Shown: positions 45,161-59,940, numbered from the stretch's first letter. The stretch is DNA of 64,000 bases from Adiantum capillus-veneris (GCA_014529385.2 CM043960.1:36780781-36844780); one strand, 5' to 3'. The notes: generated from the letters alone by a model not told the origin. Program-made: numbers and translations.

Positions 45161-46460
45161 TAAGGAGAGAGTTTGTTTTTGCCTTTGTAAACTCCCTTCT
45201 CCTTGGACTGATTGTTGTTGTTTTGTTGGAAGTGCCTTGGGAAGAATTTTGGGCATTGGTTTTTCCCTTGCATCATTTTTGTCTTTGTTTTCCATGGGCT
45301 TGAAATTCCATCTAGCCCCTTGTTGCAAATTGATGCGTGAAGCAAGCATGGTGTGATGGATTACTTCGGTGATAGAACCAGGCCGTTGAGAGTTGACGTA
45401 TTCGGCCATCTCTTCAGGTAATCCCGCTCAAAAAATTTGCTTTTGTTCGGTGAAGTCTATCTTTTGGTAGGCAATAGCCTTGAGATGTAAATCCCAAAAC
45501 CTGTCTACATATTTATGGATAGTCTCATGAGAGAGAAGCTTTAAACTTCACCATTCGGAGAGCACTTTGTCCTTTGCATCGCTTGCAAGGAATTGCTTCA
45601 TGATGGAAACTTGTAGAGCTTTCCATGTCTTTGGGGCTTTGCCGTTGCCACTAAGGCTAGCCCACCATTTGACGAGCTGATTTCTAGAAGTGCATACCTA
45701 CATGACGTAGCTTGGAGGACTCCGTGAAGCCCTCGTCTCCAAAGGCCGCATCAAATTGCTAGATGAAGGCCAATACTTTGTCGATGGCACCAAGGTTCCA
45801 TCATAGGTGAGAAAAAAGATAATATTACCTCCCTCTTTGAACTTCTTGAGTTTTGGTGACCTTTGCCATGCAGGGTATGATTTGTGATGTCCTCCCCTCT
45901 TGTATTCTCTAGGAGAATAGCCATAGATTTCGTCGAAAGAGGAGGGAGGTGAAGAAGAAGGAGAAGAGGGTGACCTCTTTTTTGCTGTTTTCTTCATTTG
46001 TTTCCTCTCTTCCCTTTCGGAGTGATGAGGAGAAGGACTATATGTTGATCTTTTCCTCTTGGGAGGAGTTGGCGATCGTCTAGACCGCCGTCTTCGTGGA
46101 GCCACATCTTTCAGAGGAACTTAAAGTTTCATTGCTTTCTTGCTCTTTGGATTCCTCCTCTTATATGGGAGAGAGCCTTCTTTTGGGGGTCTCTTCAAGG
46201 GGCCTCCTAAGCTCTCTCTCCTCTTAGAGAGGAATGGAAATCCCAGAAGCGCGAAGTTGTCGAGTAACTTTGGCTTGCAAAGCAGGGTTGCCCATAGCTT
46301 GCTGCAACCTAGTAACGAGATAATTGACAAACATGGGGGCATCATCATTCGCACCTTTATGTGCAAAATCAAAGCTATCAATGCTCATTCTACTCTCTTG
46401 GTTATTGTCAATCATGTTAACGAAATTTGTGTACTTACTTAGTGTATGCTTTGGCAATCC
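45161..46460 (-). pseudogene. gag of chromovirus F
   Basis: 46457-46224 has DDAPMFVNYLVTRLQQAMGN. 46105-45698 is an Arg/Ser/Pro-rich stretch (RRRRSRRSPTPPKRKRSTYS) followed by the capsid start. 45409-45152 is a basic C-terminal part with ITEVIHHTMLASRINLQQGA. Stops and frameshifts separate the blocks. Confidence 0.7.
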
Positions 46461-46800
46461 AAAACTTTAGTTGCCACTCCTCTTAACCTTTGAAAATAAG
46501 CTCTTAAGTATCTACACCCACGGCTCGAAGTGATTAATTATAGAGAGTAGTGGAGTGGGTCTAATATTGCAGAATTGCCAAGGGCTAGCTCCTTTCGGAC
46601 TTCTTATGCCTCAATAATGGTAAAGCCGTAGACAAGTCTAAACATACGTCATTATTAGGTGTGCACCATATCCCACACAGTGGGCTCAACAAAATCGATT
46701 ATAGATCCGAGTCCCACTTACCCTAATATAATTAACAAATTCAACCATTTATAGGCTACTTAAGGACACCTCTTCTTAAGCAAGAAAAGAGAAACCAAAT

Positions 46801-46812
46801 GCTCTGATACCA
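46801..46812 (-). promoter_or_regulatory. Primer binding site of chromovirus F (initiator tRNA-Met)
   Basis: The minus strand reads CATTACA (LTR end), T, then TGGTATCAGAGC, a perfect 12-base match to the initiator-Met primer site used by many plant LTR retroelements. Confidence 0.9.
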
Positions 46813-46813
46813 A

Positions 46814-47018
46814 TGTAATGGAAATGGCCTGTTAACTTTGAGAGTAGCAAAAATTAGAGAAGTACTTTTTAGGAAATTACTTTGTGAGCATAGGGGGTGA
46901 ACTTAATTGATGGTAGCAGCATAAACACAACATTTAGCTAACTTGGCATGAACAATAATTTTGCAAGAGAGAGAGTTTAGAGAACATGACAACAATTGAG
47001 GACCAAATTTATGTGGAG

Positions 47019-47052
<34 letters not shown>

Positions 47053-47439
47053 AATAGGCATTTGTATTATAGTTTCTCCCATTAAGAGAGACTTGTTACA
47101 ATACAATCTTTGTGTTCCTTGTGACCTAGGTGATGCAATGAAGATGGAAAGCTTCATGCATCACAAGCATAACATAAACTTTGTGGAAAGCATTAACTGT
47201 CCCAAGTCTCGGTCCCAAGACCTCAAATACCTTGGAAGGTGGAGAGAGTTAGCAGGGAATGAGGGTCGGGAAGAGGAAGAAGAAACATTTCATAGGAGAA
47301 AGAATTAGTTCCTCAGTTATCATCACTCTTCTCGCTAGCATATATAATAGCATAGTAATGTGAAGATGGAGAAGATGGCAAGCTTAAGCATTGAAGCATG
47401 GCTCTTGGTTGGATTTGCATTCCATAGACAAGAGTGTTG
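46814..47439 (-). mobile_element. 5' LTR of chromovirus F, part next to the primer site
   Basis: Begins TGTAATGG at the primer site and aligns with 39806-40400 of the 3' LTR. It ends GTGTTG at 47439, where the CACTA element begins. It contains the poly-C tract. Confidence 0.85.
47019..47049. repeat. Poly-C tract of 31 bases
   Basis: Sits where the 3' LTR has only CCGGTCCCCCATCC (about 40000-40013). It is either a true homopolymer expansion or a sequencing/assembly artefact. Confidence 0.9.
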
Positions 47440-47454
47440 CACACTACAACAAAA

Positions 47455-47605
47455 ACAGGTGTTATCGACGCATATATCGATGTTGCCCGTCGCTATGCGC
47501 GTCGCTGTGAAACCAGTCGCTATTAGCGACGCGGATAGCGACGCATATAGCGACGGGCATAGCGACTGGCATAGCGATGCATATAGCGACGACCATAGCA
47601 GAATT
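47455..47605. repeat. Left subterminal repeats of the CACTA element
   Basis: About ten copies of a TAGCGACG-like unit in both orientations (TCGCTATnAGCGACG). Such arrays are the usual transposase binding sites of this superfamily. Confidence 0.8.
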
Positions 47606-47859
47606 TTTTTTTCTTGGACAGAGGGCAGGTAGCCTGGCCTGTGCCCAGTTAAAAGATGGACACAGCCACAGCCAGACTTCTTGCCCTTTGCCCAAGAAAG
47701 CAAGCAGCACCAAAATATCAACCATGCTCTCGCGCGCAGAAATTTCGGCAGAGTTCCCTTTGTTTTTACATAAACTTCTCAAAAAAAACCATATCATGTA
47801 TACGCCTCCTACATGCTATCCATGTAGGATCTCACATGAGATTTAAGGCCAATGAAAGA

Positions 47860-48130
47860 CAACCGTACCAACTGAAAAGCATAGCCATAACTTAAAAGCA
47901 TAACCATAACGAACCATAACCATAACTTAAAAGCATAACCATAACTTAAAACCATAACCGGCTATAACCACTTTGATCAAAACCATAATGCAGATAACCA
48001 TAACCATAACCATAAACAAAATTAACAATAACCATAAGCATAACCAGAAAGAGAAACAATAACTGTCTATACAATGACAATGACAATAATCATAACCATA
48101 AGGGAAACAATAACTGTCTGAACACTAACT
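47860..48130. repeat. ATAACC-rich low-complexity repeat
   Basis: At least 20 copies of CATAAC/CATAACC with interspersed ACTTAAAAG. It is not the plant telomere unit TTTAGGG. It lies between the left subterminal repeats and the coding part of the CACTA element. Confidence 0.8.
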
Positions 48131-48499
48131 GTTTGTACAAAAAAGAGACACAGAAGCGTGTCTGTGTCTCACAAAGCATATAGATGAAATCTGGTCCACT
48201 AATGACTAGGCGTCGCAACCTGCACATAGGACAACTCACAAAATGAGTATTGATATTACTTCACATATACTGACTTAATTAAATCAACTCACATATATTA
48301 ACGTCTCACCTCAAGCGATCAGCGAGACTGTAAGGCCTCCCAGTCTACAGGCTCTCCTGAAGCTTCAAGATCATTCAGTACTTCATAGATACCTCTGCGA
48401 TATCCATCCGACGACTCCTCGCGTGATGGAGCTCGATGCATCGCAAGATTCTGCGTTTATACAAAAATCAAAGTAATAAGAATACATGATACATCGCGT

Positions 48500-49621
<1,122 letters not shown>

Positions 49622-50099
49622 CTACAATGATTATGAATGTTGTTTTAATATATATACTCCTCACAATGTAAACTACCTCGCATTCTCTAGTCTTGCCCAA
49701 TCTCCGTACACCTGGGTCCAGAGGTGTACGGAGATCAGGACCACCGGGTCAAAATCTCGTCTTTATTGGTCAAATCCTATATGGGTAGACACATACGTGC
49801 ACTCCCAGGTGTACATGTCAATGCATGTAGCAGACAAAACCCCTTTGCCTCTTTTAGTTCCATAGTTTCTTCTCTGTCTACGAACCCACCTGCCTCCATT
49901 CCGAGGTAGCCTGTCAGAGAAAGCTTTCCAATGCCGCACTTGATGAAAGCACAAGCCATGGAAGTTTTCAGCCCAATGAAAGTTTTCTACCTGATTGTAA
50001 ACCGGACGGGGCCTCCATGTCCAAGCCAGAAGATAATGTGGAGATGGATGAGCAACTTGAGAAAGATTCAGAAGCCTTGCATGGTTCTTGCTCAAAAAA

Positions 50100-50500
<401 letters not shown>

Positions 50501-50502
50501 TT

Positions 50503-50884
50503 GATCAAACGAGCGACTGAGCTAGGGAGATCTAGACGTCCACGACTGCGGAGGACTACACAACATCGACAGAGGCTGCATCAGAGGATCTAGCTAGGTC
50601 ACTTTGGCTCAACATGCATAACGCCCGGTCAAACTACTGACCATGGAGGAGATTGATAAGATCCGCCAGCGACAGCTGCTGGATCTCCTATGATCTACCT
50701 GTCCCAGCTAGCTGGTTTAACCGTTTAGTCCATACCCAGCAGTTTAGGATTCCATAATATTTTATTTTGTCATCTTCTTACTATGACTTTGTATCAGATC
50801 CATCACATTAACTTTCTTGTCTCATGTCTCATAGGTCACTTTGGCCTTTCGAAGACGTTAATATAACATTTCATTTCATTTCTC
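50503..50884 (+). mobile_element. LINE 3' end, 5'-truncated, inside the CACTA element
   Basis: Aligns with LINE copy 1 from GAGCGACTGAGCTAGGGAG to the terminal GAAGACGTTAATATAAC and three CATTT-like units. It includes the basic C-terminal coding tail and 3' UTR. It abuts the microsatellite cluster on its 5' side. Confidence 0.85.
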
Positions 50885-50935
50885 TCTTTAATTATTTTTC
50901 TTTAATTTTAATTTCCTAAGCATACATTAATTCTC

Positions 50936-51190
<255 letters not shown>

Positions 51191-51324
51191 TGTAGAGAGA
51201 GAGAGAGAGGGGTTGGGGGGGGCATAATACCTGCGCAGCAGGTGGAGGCCAAGATTTGAGCAGAGCGCAGGCGAAAATGGCCCCTGCTGCTCGCGGGTTT
51301 TGCTTTTTTCCCCCAAATTTTTTT

Positions 51325-51480
51325 GCATCGTTATACACGTCGATATACGCGTTGTTATAGGCGTCGATATACGCGTGGGAAGTAAAGCCTTTCCACGCGT
51401 ATATCAACGTACATTGAGACGCGTATATTGACGCATATAGCGACGCCCGCTAATTTCGTCGATATACGCGCGTCGATATC
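51325..51480. repeat. Right subterminal repeats of the CACTA element
   Basis: Repeats of GTCGATATACGCG and TAGCGACG-type units, diverged from those at the left end but with the same core GTCG-AT-rich-CG pattern. Confidence 0.75.
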
Positions 51481-51497
51481 TCCATGTTGTGTTGTAG

Positions 51498-51563
51498 TTG
51501 GTGTAGGCTCTCTACTTGCTTGAAGAAGGAGAGGGAGCTCTTGCACTTTGCACAATGCACAAT

Positions 51564-51625
<62 letters not shown>

Positions 51626-51835
51626 ATGCGAGAGTATACCCTTACTTGCTTTGGTCAACCTCCCCTTGTAGCCCATGCTTGAAGCTCATTGGACCCCTCA
51701 GGCCTAGCCAATCATAAGCAAGAGTCATACCAAGCAAGCATACTAGTCTTGGGACAAGTGTCCCCCTTTCCCCTTGAGAGAGAGGACTTGATATATAAAT
51801 GCAAAAAATAAATAAAAAAATCTAATGATTTATCA
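51498..51835 (-). mobile_element. 5' LTR of chromovirus F, distal part
   Basis: Continues the LTR after the CACTA insertion (TTGGTGTAGGCTCTC) and aligns with about 40395-40700 of the 3' LTR, including a (GT)n expanded to about 57 bp at 51565-51622. Similarity stops near 51835, so the outermost roughly 480 bp of this LTR is missing. Confidence 0.8.
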
Positions 51836-53049
51836 ATATACGGCCTTGTCATCGTGTGAAGTGTCTGATGGCAACTTTACACTTGATGGGTGCTTTCGTT
51901 TAGTCGATCACCAACTTTTTTTGTCCTTGAAGGCAATCTCGGAGTTTGATAACCATTCTCAATCATGTTTGGCCTCACATTGTTGTCGAAGGTTGATCAG
52001 CATTCTTTTCTCACCTCTCACATCATAGCCTTGTGCAGATGACTTTCAAGGCATACCTCATGAAGTTTTGCCATTTTCTTGTACTTGCTTCTCTTTGTAC
52101 TGCTGCTAGGCATTTCTTCAGTCTTTTCTTCATCTGGATTATGGATTTCTTTTTCTGTTTTTCTCAAGAAAATCTCAAAAAACAACTAAATAAAACCAAA
52201 AATCAACTCAACTCAAAAAACAAAATCAAGTTAATAGAAATCATGCACTGCCTTCTTGATCCTACTTCGCTGCCTGCTTCACTTGGTCCGCCACCCTAGT
52301 TTCTACTACCATATCCCCTCCTTCAAGCCCATGCCCGCTGTCTCAAGCTCTTGTCTCTTGATTATGTGTTTTAATGATGTGTGATTAAGTCTTAATCTTG
52401 TCTTCTCTCTCTTGTTTCTCTCTTGTTTGAGCATGGTAGTTGCATATGTGTGCTAGATTAGAGAGCATGTGTGTGTGGGTTGCATGCATGGCTCTAGTTA
52501 GGCTTCCATATGCTTGCTCAATGCTTGATTAGAGAGTGTGTGCTTGAGATTAGAGTAGAATTAACATCATTGTTCGCATGATTAGTGAGTAGAGTGTGTA
52601 TGCGTGTAGATCTAGCTCCCTTGGCTTTCCCTCTCCTATTCTCTTGTTTTTCCCCTCTCCTTAGAGTCCTCTTACCATCACATTAGGTGCATCCATGCCT
52701 CCATGCACTAGCCGACGGGTCTTGATCCACTGGATTGACATTATGTCGGTGGGTTGTGCAGTATGCTATGACCACCAACGCCTCTACCATCCGGTAATTC
52801 CAAGAAATCCTCTTATCTCGCGGACAAAAGAAGGTTGAGGCCAATCTACAATATCCTTGATTTTCTCGGGAAATGCATAAGTGAAGGGTAAGTATAGGAA
52901 ACAAAAAGGCCCATGAAAATGAAAATTCATAGGAAATGAAAAGCCCATCAAAATAAAAAGTCAAAAGATTTTTCATCTCCATATAAAAGAAGTGTCTGAG
53001 TGCATTTCTTCTCTATTACCTTTCTTTTAGCATTTCCTTCTCTTTAAAA
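51836..53049. other. No recognised gene
   Basis: Short open frames only. 52683-52982 is open on the minus strand for 99 codons without a recognisable motif. Confidence 0.4.
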
Positions 53050-53290
53050 TTTCCTTTCACTATGTAGGTAGAGTTTCATTGCACTATCTAAGGTCGCAAA
53101 ATCATATTAATAGGACTTCACTATGTAGGTTTAATGTAATCCCACCATTTGTAGGCGGGGTTACACTAGACCTATGTTTTTTTGAAATTTTTTGGAATCT
53201 TTGAGTTTTTTACCTTTTAATTTTTTTGAAGCCGTTAGGAATACCATATATGTCGAGTGCTTTGAGAGTCAAATAACGGGCTTTACATCC
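53050..53290. mobile_element. Decayed relative of the 30970 MITE
   Basis: Shares GTAGGTTTAATGTAATCCCACC with the interior of the 205-bp element and has TGTCGAGTGCTTT near 53256, close to its terminal CGAGCACT. No intact inverted repeats. Confidence 0.45.
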
Positions 53291-53580
53291 AAAATTGTAA
53301 ATAAAGTTCCTATACTAACTACAAAGACCGGAAAAAATAATAATTTATGCAAATTTTAAGGCCTTGGCCATAAACTCGTTGCTTCTTTTTTATTTGGGTC
53401 AACACGAATGCTTTATTTAGAAACAATATGTCATAAGCAATCAATTTTAAACTAAAAGAAAATACTTTTCTTATTATTCAAATACAAATAATTCTATTGA
53501 AGTCAAACACATGCTACAATTGCCCTTTATGCTCTTGTTCAAACTTAGTAAACACCAATATATATATATAAAAGACAATG
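53291..53580. other. AT-rich spacer
   Basis: Nothing recognised. A short TATATATATA run lies at 53558-53568. Confidence 0.4.
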
Positions 53581-54500
53581 ATGCAATCTTGGTGATCAAT
53601 AAAAATTCTCTTCATCATTTGTGTGAAAGTAGCAGGTGCATTGGTAAGACTAAATGCCATAACAAGAAATTCTAGTGATTTGTTTGTGTCATAAATCTAG
53701 TTCTATAGACATAATCTTCTATCATTTTGAGGATGGTATCTTGACTTAAGGTCCATTTTATTGAAAAACCCTTTCAATCTATCAAGTAGGTCATCAACTT
53801 TAGGATCAAGGAATCTAGTGATTTTTTTCAAAGCCTGATAGTCTATACACGTATGGAAAGTTCCATTCCTCTTCTTAACAAAGCGTATATGCACTTGTTG
53901 AGAATTGGTATTGGCATGTTGAGAGTTATTGTGGTTGTTGTCCCGCTGCAAGATAGAGAAAAAATATCAAATCTACGTCATATAAAGAAAGTATGACTCT
54001 AGTTTCTATTTTTGTCAAAGTGAGAAGAAAAGTATGCATGTTGTTTTTGTTAGTAGAGCTGAGAATGCAACATTTTGTATTGACTTCCAATGTTGATCCG
54101 AGCATTTAGTGCTAAGGATAGCCGCGGACAAAGCTATAGGCTCAAACATGTTTATTTCAATACCAAGGTGGGATGTTAAACCTGAGATAAACTTATGCTT
54201 CAATTTTTTCCTATTGACATGCTTGATGGCCTGTAATTGAATTAAAATTTTCCTAAAAGCAATCAAAATTATTTTGTACACCTTGATGTTTATCCTCTTA
54301 GACTAAATCCCATTGGCTGCATGGGTTTTTTATATATTATGCAAGTAAAATTTGTGGTAGAAACAACTATTGAAAAGTAGACCATGTGTGGACCTTCACC
54401 ATGTTGTTTGATCATAACACTACTTTTAAAATGATTAGATGCACATTTAACTTTGTCACTCTTTGAAAAAAAATTCATCATGAAAATAATCATCTAGCAA
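53581..54500 (-). pseudogene. Decayed gypsy fragment (RT and gag-protease traces)
   Basis: RT block RFVKKRNGTFHTCIDYQALK and DDLLDRLKGFFNKMDLKSRY at 53890-53705. A weaker block near 53690-53590 reads EFLVMAFSLTNAPATF in pieces. The span 54281-54015 has KLKHKFISGLTSHLGIEINM, like a gag C-terminal lobe. 54493-54290 resembles a protease region. No LTRs were found. Confidence 0.6.
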
Positions 54501-57500
54501 ATTGAGCGATGCCAACACTATGCTTGTATCTTTGGTACTGTCAAAATCCTTCAAACTGAAGGCTTTTCTATTGATTTTACTGTTTCTAGGTGTTGGTGTA
54601 GTTTTAGTGCATGTAATATGCGATAGATTATCCTCTAGTTCAATGTGTCATATATGATCATATGCAAAACTTTGTTTCAGATTTACTAATTTTTTGATAA
54701 TTGTAGGTTCTTGTAGTACGTGTACCATAAGTGATAAAATAATCAAGAAGAATATACTAACAAAAGAATATTACAAAGCAAACAAAAATACTTAGTTTTG
54801 GCATAGCGATCCATTGTCAAAATTCTTGACCGTTTACGAGAAGACAGCGGTAACTCAAAGTTTTGAAAATTGATGTGTAAAGAGATCTCATAAAATATTT
54901 GCTTTTTTCGCTTTTAATCGGTACTCAATATTAGCTATAACTTGGCAATTTGATCTTTTTTTTTTTTGAAATCGGCTAGATATTTTGCTTTTACAAAAAT
55001 TTCTACCGTTTTTTAAATCATCTTGCGACTTCAAGTTTTATGAACTTTGTTGGACAATTGGCAGAATCTGAAAATCTTGTTGTAAATTTCAATAGTCAAT
55101 TTTGTACAAATTCAAGCTTCGCGTAATAGCTCAATCAAGTTGATGAGTCGAGCACCCTTGGTGGGAAGTGACTCTTAGTATGAAAGGAGAATTTGACAAG
55201 CTGGGAGATGTAGGAAGTCGAGAGCAAGTTTATGAGGATGAAGGAAGCCCACAAGTCCTTGTAGAAAATGTTTCAAACCACTCGGTCAATGTCAAGGAGA
55301 GATGTATGCAAGAATACTTTTCCACACAGCTCAGTCCAATAGCTTCTCCTCTTCAAATTCCTCTTCTTGGGAATTAAAAGATTAGCATCCATTGGAGAGG
55401 CATTCAATAATGCACACGCCTCAAATCACTTTACACACATGTGCACATGGAGAAGAATAGCCTCTTAATGCAGAGTAGACAAGCAAAGAAGCTAACACGA
55501 GAGGATTAGAGAGTAGGAGACTACTTAGTGCTGAAATAGGAAATGGACACCATAGACAACCTCTTGTTCTCAAAAAGTATGCTCACATTTTAGCCTTTTG
55601 ACCTTTATACCTAGGGTTGTTAAAAGTGACCAAGCACCCAAAAACTAATGAGCACCTCTGATCAAGTATAATCATCTAGGCAATTAATCTAGCATGATTA
55701 TACATCTTTGAACTTATTTAGAGCCCAACTCATCAACTATACATCACTACGAGTGCAAGAATTACATTGAAAAGTGTGTTAGAAGTATTTCCAATGCAAA
55801 AATATGTTTCTTTACCACATCTTCAAGAGTGACTTGTCTTGACTCAATCCATCTTTCCTTCTACTATCGCTATACATGTAAGGCTTCACTTAAGACATCC
55901 GCACCACGCATCTTCACACCATTGCAATCCAGTTTTGCACAAATCGCTACACAACTCTCCCCTTCCTAATGCCTGGAGACTCTTTGCAATGTGCTAGGGT
56001 GTTGAGGGAGTGTTGATCCTTTAGTCAAAGAACCTTGTTGAGTTCAGCTTTGGGAGTTGTTGATGCTTGTAGCTTGGGTAAGTGTATAATAAAAGAAGAT
56101 AGTTGAGGCCAATTGTAAGTTATTATGTTGCCTAATATTAAAAATATATGACTATATTAGCAATTGGGTGCTGGCAAGATATGTGAACAAAAGGTGGCAT
56201 GGCTTGTGGGAGGTTCTTGGATTGGAAAGAAAATAAAAATGAAAGGTTTATTGGAGTAAGCTCGGGTTTGAAAACCTAGATGGCCAAGGGACAAAAACCC
56301 AATGGGAAAAATGTGCCCTTTTGGTATGCTCACTTGGGATTCTTGTATGGACCATACTCTAGAGGAAGCTGATTGACCATCATAAAGTACATATAGAAAA
56401 TCTAGATTAGGCTACATTGGAAGATCGGCTTGAAAGAAAAGGAAGTAGCCAAAGATGTTGTATGAAAGTCAAGGGATTAGAGTGGTTATGCTCCCATTGA
56501 TTTAGAGATTTATAAAAAACATTTGGGGTAATGGGCCTTGAATGATGAGGGTGTCAAGGCAGAAGATTTAAGCTATTAATCTTGTTGCTAATATTCAAGT
56601 TGATTCATCGATTTGGTTGTGTCATCTTGCAAGTTTGAGTGCATGGGTGGAACGCAAAAGCGATTCTAATGCATAGAAAATGTCTTTCAGCTTTTTGAAG
56701 TAGATTCTTTACTAGTAGGTTCCTTCTTTTGTGTAGATATGCCTCCTGGATAGTTGATGTGGATGCATAGGGAACATCAAGGTCAGAAGAATTTAGAATA
56801 TCCACTTTAGTTTTTCCACTTCTCTTGGTATGCAGCTTTGGTGATTTTTGGAGAAGGGAATGCTCAACTAATGGTCTAGAAGGAGTCACAATTGACTTCA
56901 GAGGTATATTTTCCATTTGGGGTACGTGTATTTGCAGCTCTATTTTGCATGAAGAAGACAAGAAAAGGATGCAAGTTCCTTTAAGCATTGGCATTGTGCC
57001 ATCCATTCTGTTCCAAGAACTACTTCTTCTTGCATATCCTATCCATATCCTCATAAGCCATCATTTAGAGTTCCATATGCTCAGATCCCTTTTAGATGCT
57101 GACGGTAGTGTCCATCATATTGGTCCCTTTTCAAGCACTAGTTGACTTGTATACTCCAAGTTTGGTGGGAGACAATGTTCTACCTTGCTTTGTGGTCAAT
57201 TAGAACTAAGCATCGGACACTTGCTCCATTTACATTTAGGTACTATTCCAATCCTCATAGGTGCCATTGGTGGGGGTTAGTGGTTGATGAGGCTTTTTTG
57301 CTTTTCTGGTCATTTGTCAATGAAGCCTATTGTTTTTTCTCTTCGAGATTGAATTTTGAGGCTATGCACATTGGCTATGGGCTTGGTGGTGTTGGAGCCG
57401 TTTTGGGTGATGCTCTAGTGTCCATTGAGCTTGTTAGATATTGTTGAGCTTCACCTCTAGCCAAAGCCATAGGAAACTCGCTTTTTGTGTGCATTATCTT

Positions 57501-58938
57501 TGACTCTTTTGTTAAAAAAGACTTCACAGGGGAGGTTGCAATACATCCTAGACATGGGCTATCATTGTTTCTAGCCGTTGTGGGGTACCTTGAGCTTTGT
57601 GTAGTTGGACTTCACCACCTTTAGCCTTTTGTGTAAGCTGAGACTCAACTCCACTACTTAGAATAGTGTTCTTTGAAGAGTGGTTTTCTCCAATGGCGTG
57701 GTTTTTGTTGGTAAAAATATGATGTGAGGAAAATCTCTTGCTTTACATGGTACCTGTGGGTTCTTTGCACAAGACAATACAATGGACTTAGTTGCTTTGT
57801 CTTCTTTGAGGCCTAGACCTTGAGGGGAGACTAGAGGATATAACAATAAGTGGTTTGTGAATTTCAATCCACTCTCTCCCTATAATTATTTCCTCTTGTA
57901 GTTTACTTGGGGTTAGCACATAGAAATTTCCACCTATAATATGAGATCCCATGGACAATGCATTCTTATAAATTTTTTGGAGAGATCTTACAAGGTAAAG
58001 CTAAACTTAGAGGGTCCAAGTTAGGTTGATCCACATCTTGCAGACCAAAAAATTATACTTAACCCCTTCATTCAGTGAAGTTGAGCATAAGCATCGAAGG
58101 TGATATGGGTCTTTTAGACTGATTAGTATCCAAAGCTAAAGACTTTGTCCATTAGCAAGATTAGGTATGTTTTATCCAACAAGAGGTTTTTACCTTGCTA
58201 CAAGCGTTGTATCATGTTTGGTTCAATAATAGCTAATCAAGGGGAGGAGGTCTTAAAGACCATTTTTTTGGGTATATCTGTTTGCAAAAAGGTTTCAAGT
58301 AAAGCATCCACGGACAACGAGTTCTTAGAGGACAAAAGGAATGAATACAAAATGGGCCTCTTACCAAAATCAAACTAAAAACAAGACAATGAGTGCCCTG
58401 GAGAGTTTATTCCCATGGAATGGCTTAACTGGAATAGTAATGGGAATGCAAAGTCAAACAAGAAAAAAAATAGTTCACAAAATTAAATTTATTTAATAAA
58501 GAGTTGGAAGGACCTATTCCTTTCAGATCAGGATATGACCTCCAAGGAAGGTCCAACCCTTTGATTCGAGAAGTGGGTAAAGAAATATGATGGATCAAGG
58601 ATGTGGTTGCTAATTGTTTCTTAGGGCTAAACATCTCTATGACTTCTATTATCAATTCGATTTGGGGGGGATTCGGGAGTGACATTGAAAGGAAATATCT
58701 CATCACGCTTTTCAACCTTAGCACCTTTAAGTATAAATTATCTAAAAATATATGGCTAGAGATCTCATTGCCACCTTCCCAAAGACTAGAATCAAGCATA
58801 ATGTGATTGCTCAAAGTTGTGGATTTTAACAAAAGGAAAGGAGAGACAATGCCGGATTGTGCAAATAGAGTGATACAATAATTAGGTGCCCTCAAAGAGA
58901 AGTTCCCTCAATGAAGCATAAGACATTAAATGGGTGCA
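54501..58938. other. No firmly recognised gene; old repeat-derived DNA
   Basis: Open frames at 55168-55377 (+), 56605-57054 (-), 56825-57145 (+), 57142-57447 (+) and 58425-58895 (-) show no motif that I recognise, and the opposing frames at 56.6-57.1 kb overlap, so at most one could be real. The sequence may be the remains of retroelements. Confidence 0.4.
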
Positions 58939-59181
58939 TTTGTGATACTTTATAATTGGTTGAAAACTACAACATCTATGGCAAGGAAGCCAAAAAGGCT
59001 AAAGATAAAAGTGAGTAGGCGACATCCACAATACTAGAGAGTGTTGGACCTATGGTGAATTTGTGCTACTTTATAATTGGTTGGCAATTACAACATCTAT
59101 GGCGAGGAATCCAAAAAGGCTAAAGATAAAAGTGAGTAGGTGACAATTACAACACTACTGAGAGTTGGACCTATGGTAAGT
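58939..59181. repeat. Tandem duplication, 121-bp unit, two copies
   Basis: TTTGTG(A/C)TACTTTATAATTGG at 58939 and 59060. Units differ at about 10 percent of positions. Confidence 0.9.
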
Positions 59182-59450
59182 TTGATCCTAGCTAACATGA
59201 TAAGAAGAGTTACATAGCTCCTTAGACCACCTTAGTGTCTAGTTCAGTTGATGATTGTAGAATAAGTACCTAACGTACCATGGGGGAAACATGGCTTCAC
59301 TTAAGAGGAAGTGGTGTGGTGTTGAGGGTAAGTGGACCAAACATGCGACCTATAAGTGCTATTATGGGCAACATTATGATGGTACATATGTACCAATGAA
59401 AACTCAAGATTGGCTAGTGTATAGAATATCATGGCATGAATGAATAGGCT

Positions 59451-59454
<4 letters not shown>

Positions 59455-59498
<44 letters not shown>

Positions 59499-59545
59499 TG
59501 GGTGGTGGTGGTGGTTTGGGGGGGGGGTGGGGGGGGAACTTAAAC
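59455..59545. repeat. (TA)n microsatellite followed by a G-rich tract
   Basis: (TA)n at 59455-59496, then GGTGGGTGGTGGTGG and long G runs to 59536. Confidence 0.95.
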
Positions 59546-59680
59546 ATGTTCTAGGACAACAATTTCCTTTACTTGGCGGTTTTCAACTAAGCATTTGATC
59601 TATGTGTGGATCAATGAGTCTAAAGAGGAAACGGCTATGGTGCCCATCATTCCCTATTACGAGGAAGAAAGTAGCTCAAG

Positions 59681-59940
59681 TCTAAAAAATAGTGGTCATC
59701 ACTTGTATCGAGAAGCATTTTTGAGGGTTAAATCACCATGATTTTGAGTATTTTATACTTTTTTGCTAGTGGGTAAATGCAACAACTAGCTCCCAAGCCA
59801 AGAAGCAAACCTAAAAAAATAGTGGTCATCACTTGTATCGAGAAGCATTTTTGAGGGTCAAATCACCATGACTTTGAGTACTTTATACTTTTTTGCTAGT
59901 GGGTGAATGCAACAACTAGCTCCCAAGCCAAGAAGAAAAC
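59681..59940. repeat. Tandem duplication, 130-bp unit, two copies
   Basis: AGTGGTCATCACTTG at 59691 and 59821; copies 59681-59810 and 59811-59940 differ at few bases, so this duplication is younger than the one at 58939. Confidence 0.92.

Noticed and set aside
47860-48130. Interstitial telomere repeat
   Set aside because: The unit is CATAAC(C) with AAAAG spacers, not TTTAGGG or TTAGGG.
56605-57447. Possible cellular genes on either strand
   Set aside because: Frames overlap on opposite strands, have no recognised domain and lie in repeat-derived DNA.
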